From assembly GCF_902506295.1 (NCBI RefSeq), contig NZ_LR733312.1, positions 2,514,759-2,578,758 on the forward strand: a DNA stretch of 64,000 bases, in the 5' to 3' direction. This document shows, piece by piece, positions 62,821 through 64,000 of this stretch. The stretch's first letter is position 1; each line of letters begins with the position of its first letter. Under the pieces are notes generated by a model. It saw only the letters and a program-made list of their open reading frames with translations. It was not told where the DNA came from and searched no databases. The stretch is from Luteimonas sp. 9C. GTDB taxonomy: Bacteria > Pseudomonadota > Gammaproteobacteria > Xanthomonadales > Xanthomonadaceae. The position numbers were made by a program, and so were the translations under genes.

Positions 62821-63942
62821 TCAGTCGCCCGGCGCGTGGGCCTGTGCAGGGAGCGCCGTCGCCAGCCGCGTGCGCGTCGGCGACGTCCGCGCCGCATCGG
62901 CGTGCGCATCCAGGCGCGCGGCCACCCAACGCTCGGCGAACCCGTCGAGATGGCGGTCGAGCAGAAAGCCGCAATGTCCGCCCCAGCGGCTGATCTCCAG
63001 CCGCGCGTGCGCGGGCAGCGCGAGTGCGTGGAAGGCGTCGAGTGGAATCACCGGGTCGTCCGCCGCCATCAGGATGTCGACCGGGACCTGCAGCGCCGAC
63101 AGGCGATCGCCGGCCACCGAGTAGCCGTCGAAATAGTCGTCGAGCGTGCCGAAATCGGTGTGCGTGCGCACCAGCCAGTCGGTGAGATCGCGCAGCCCCA
63201 GGCGCAGCGTGGCGTCGTCGACGTCGAGATGGTCGGGGAACAGGTCGCGCTTGCGTCGCAGCGAGGCGCGCCAGGTGCGTTCGAAATGGCGCAGATAGAG
63301 CTGGTAGTGACCCTGCTCCATCTGCAGCATCGTGCGCGCCGGGTCGATTACCGGGCAGACCGCGGCGATGCCGGCCAGCTGCAGGCCGGCCGCCGGCGCG
63401 CGCAGCGCCAGCCGCAGCGCGAAATTCCCGCCCAGCGAATAGCCCGCCGCGAGCATCGGCCGCGGATCGAAGCGGGCGGCGATGTCGACCGCCGCGTGCA
63501 CCACTTCGTCGATGCGGTTGGAGTGGAAGATCGCTTCGTTGAGGTGGTGGCTGTCGCCGTGGTCGCGGAAATTCAGCCGGAACACCGCATAGCCGAGCGC
63601 CAGCATCTGCGCGGCGGTCTGGCGCATGTAGCTAGATTCGCTGCTGCCTTCCCAGCCATGCAGCAGCAGCACGAGGCCACGCGGCGTGCGCCCGGGCACC
63701 ACGCTGTGCAGGCCATGCAGGCGGACGCCTTCACCGCCGTCGACGAGATGCTCGGTGGTCACCGCGCCGGTCGCGGCGAGGGCCTGCGCACCGCGCCGTC
63801 GGCGCCACTGGCTGCTGCCCAGCGCCGTCTGCAGGTGGGGATTGCGCAGCCAGAACGGCGGCGCGTAATCGCTGCCGCCCACGCGCATGCCATCGGCGGC
63901 CGGCGCCGCATCCGTCTCCGGCGACGGACGCGCGGGATTCAC
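62821..63942 (-). CDS. YheT-family alpha/beta hydrolase
   Basis: A 373-residue putative hydrolase. The N-terminal PPFWLRNPHLQTAL is diagnostic of the YheT/embryogenesis-associated EMB8 group. The oxyanion and lid region is LVLLLHGWEGSSESSY, the nucleophile elbow AAGYSLGGNFALRL, and the late acid/His parts ADDPVIPLDAF and GGHCGFL. The start is a GTG overlapping the upstream gene's stop by four bases. Substrate unknown; not a convincing OleB. Confidence 0.9.
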   Translation of the reverse strand: MNPARPSPETDAAPAADGMRVGGSDYAPPFWLRNPHLQTALGSSQWRRRRGAQALAATGAVTTEHLVDGGEGVRLHGLHSVVPGRTPRGLVLLLHGWEGSSESSYMRQTAAQMLALGYAVFRLNFRDHGDSHHLNEAIFHSNRIDEVVHAAVDIAARFDPRPMLAAGYSLGGNFALRLALRAPAAGLQLAGIAAVCPVIDPARTMLQMEQGHYQLYLRHFERTWRASLRRKRDLFPDHLDVDDATLRLGLRDLTDWLVRTHTDFGTLDDYFDGYSVAGDRLSALQVPVDILMAADDPVIPLDAFHALALPAHARLEISRWGGHCGFLLDRHLDGFAERWVAARLDAHADAARTSPTRTRLATALPAQAHAPGD

Positions 63943-64000
63943 GCCCGTGCATCCAGCGCCGCGACGATGCGGGTGCGCGACACCTCGGCGAGATGCCGGC
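63939..64000 (-). CDS. 3' end of an unidentified gene (continues outside window)
   Basis: Twenty codons are visible, ending LDARA and a stop that overlaps the start of the YheT-type gene (GTGA). That overlap indicates an operon. Too short to identify. Confidence 0.6.
   Translation of the reverse strand, partial: RHLAEVSRTRIVAALDARA

Noticed and set aside
62821-63942. OleB hydrolase to complete the ole pathway
   Set aside because: The NPHLQT motif and length identify the YheT/EMB8 group, not the haloalkane-dehalogenase-like OleB.

Overview
The window is chromosomal DNA from a high-GC gammaproteobacterium, most likely of the Lysobacteraceae (Xanthomonadaceae; Lysobacter/Luteimonas/Stenotrophomonas-like). 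Support: gyrB follows recF with a cluster of parS sites between them (origin-proximal DNA), a tonB-exbB-exbD-exbD block, secB-gpsA, oleC-oleD, an Ax21-family outer-membrane protein, a monomeric NADP isocitrate dehydrogenase, and long intergenic inverted repeats. No tRNA, rRNA, CRISPR array, transposase or prophage gene was seen.

Layout. 1-8.3 kb: recF end, four parS-like sites, gyrB, an M48 lipoprotein protease, a TPR protein and the TonB energy-transduction genes, closed by a terminator. 8.4-11.2 kb (minus): pdxJ, a small membrane protein and cardiolipin synthase. 11.2-18.7 kb: the most unusual region, a six-gene operon whose order and protein types match the functional-amyloid fapA-B-C-D-E-F system of Pseudomonas. 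It is preceded by a sigma-54 promoter and followed by a convergent sigma-54 activator gene. 18.9-21.6 kb: a radical SAM protein and a histidine kinase/response regulator pair. 21.7-22.4 kb: a non-coding element with 46-bp perfect inverted arms.

22.4-36 kb: a 2OG-Fe oxygenase and fbp; an aromatic aminotransferase; azurin fused by a 1-nt overlap to a TonB-dependent receptor; phhA divergent from an Lrp-type regulator; then a nitrogen block. That block is glnA with tandem NtrC-type sites and a sigma-54 promoter, a TorF-type porin, glnK and amtB. It is followed by an AmpD/AmiD-like amidase, a (TTGCCG)9 repeat and a second long inverted-repeat element. 36-46 kb (mostly minus): icd, two small envelope proteins, queF, an M20 amidohydrolase, a DUF4156-like lipoprotein and an M16 protease.

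46-64 kb: a short-chain dehydrogenase, trmL, an Ax21-family protein, gpsA-secB-rhodanese, oleC-oleD, ubiJ-ubiB, an ECF sigma factor next to two glyoxalase-fold proteins, a META-domain lipoprotein, a PEBP protein, a TPR/sulfotransferase-like protein and a YheT-type hydrolase.

The main biological theme is the cell surface: an amyloid export operon under sigma-54 control, envelope proteases, porins, and copper and TonB-dependent transport. Two of the sigma-54 promoters (fap-like and glnA) are nearly consensus. All functional names rest on reading motifs and family knowledge; no database search was possible.
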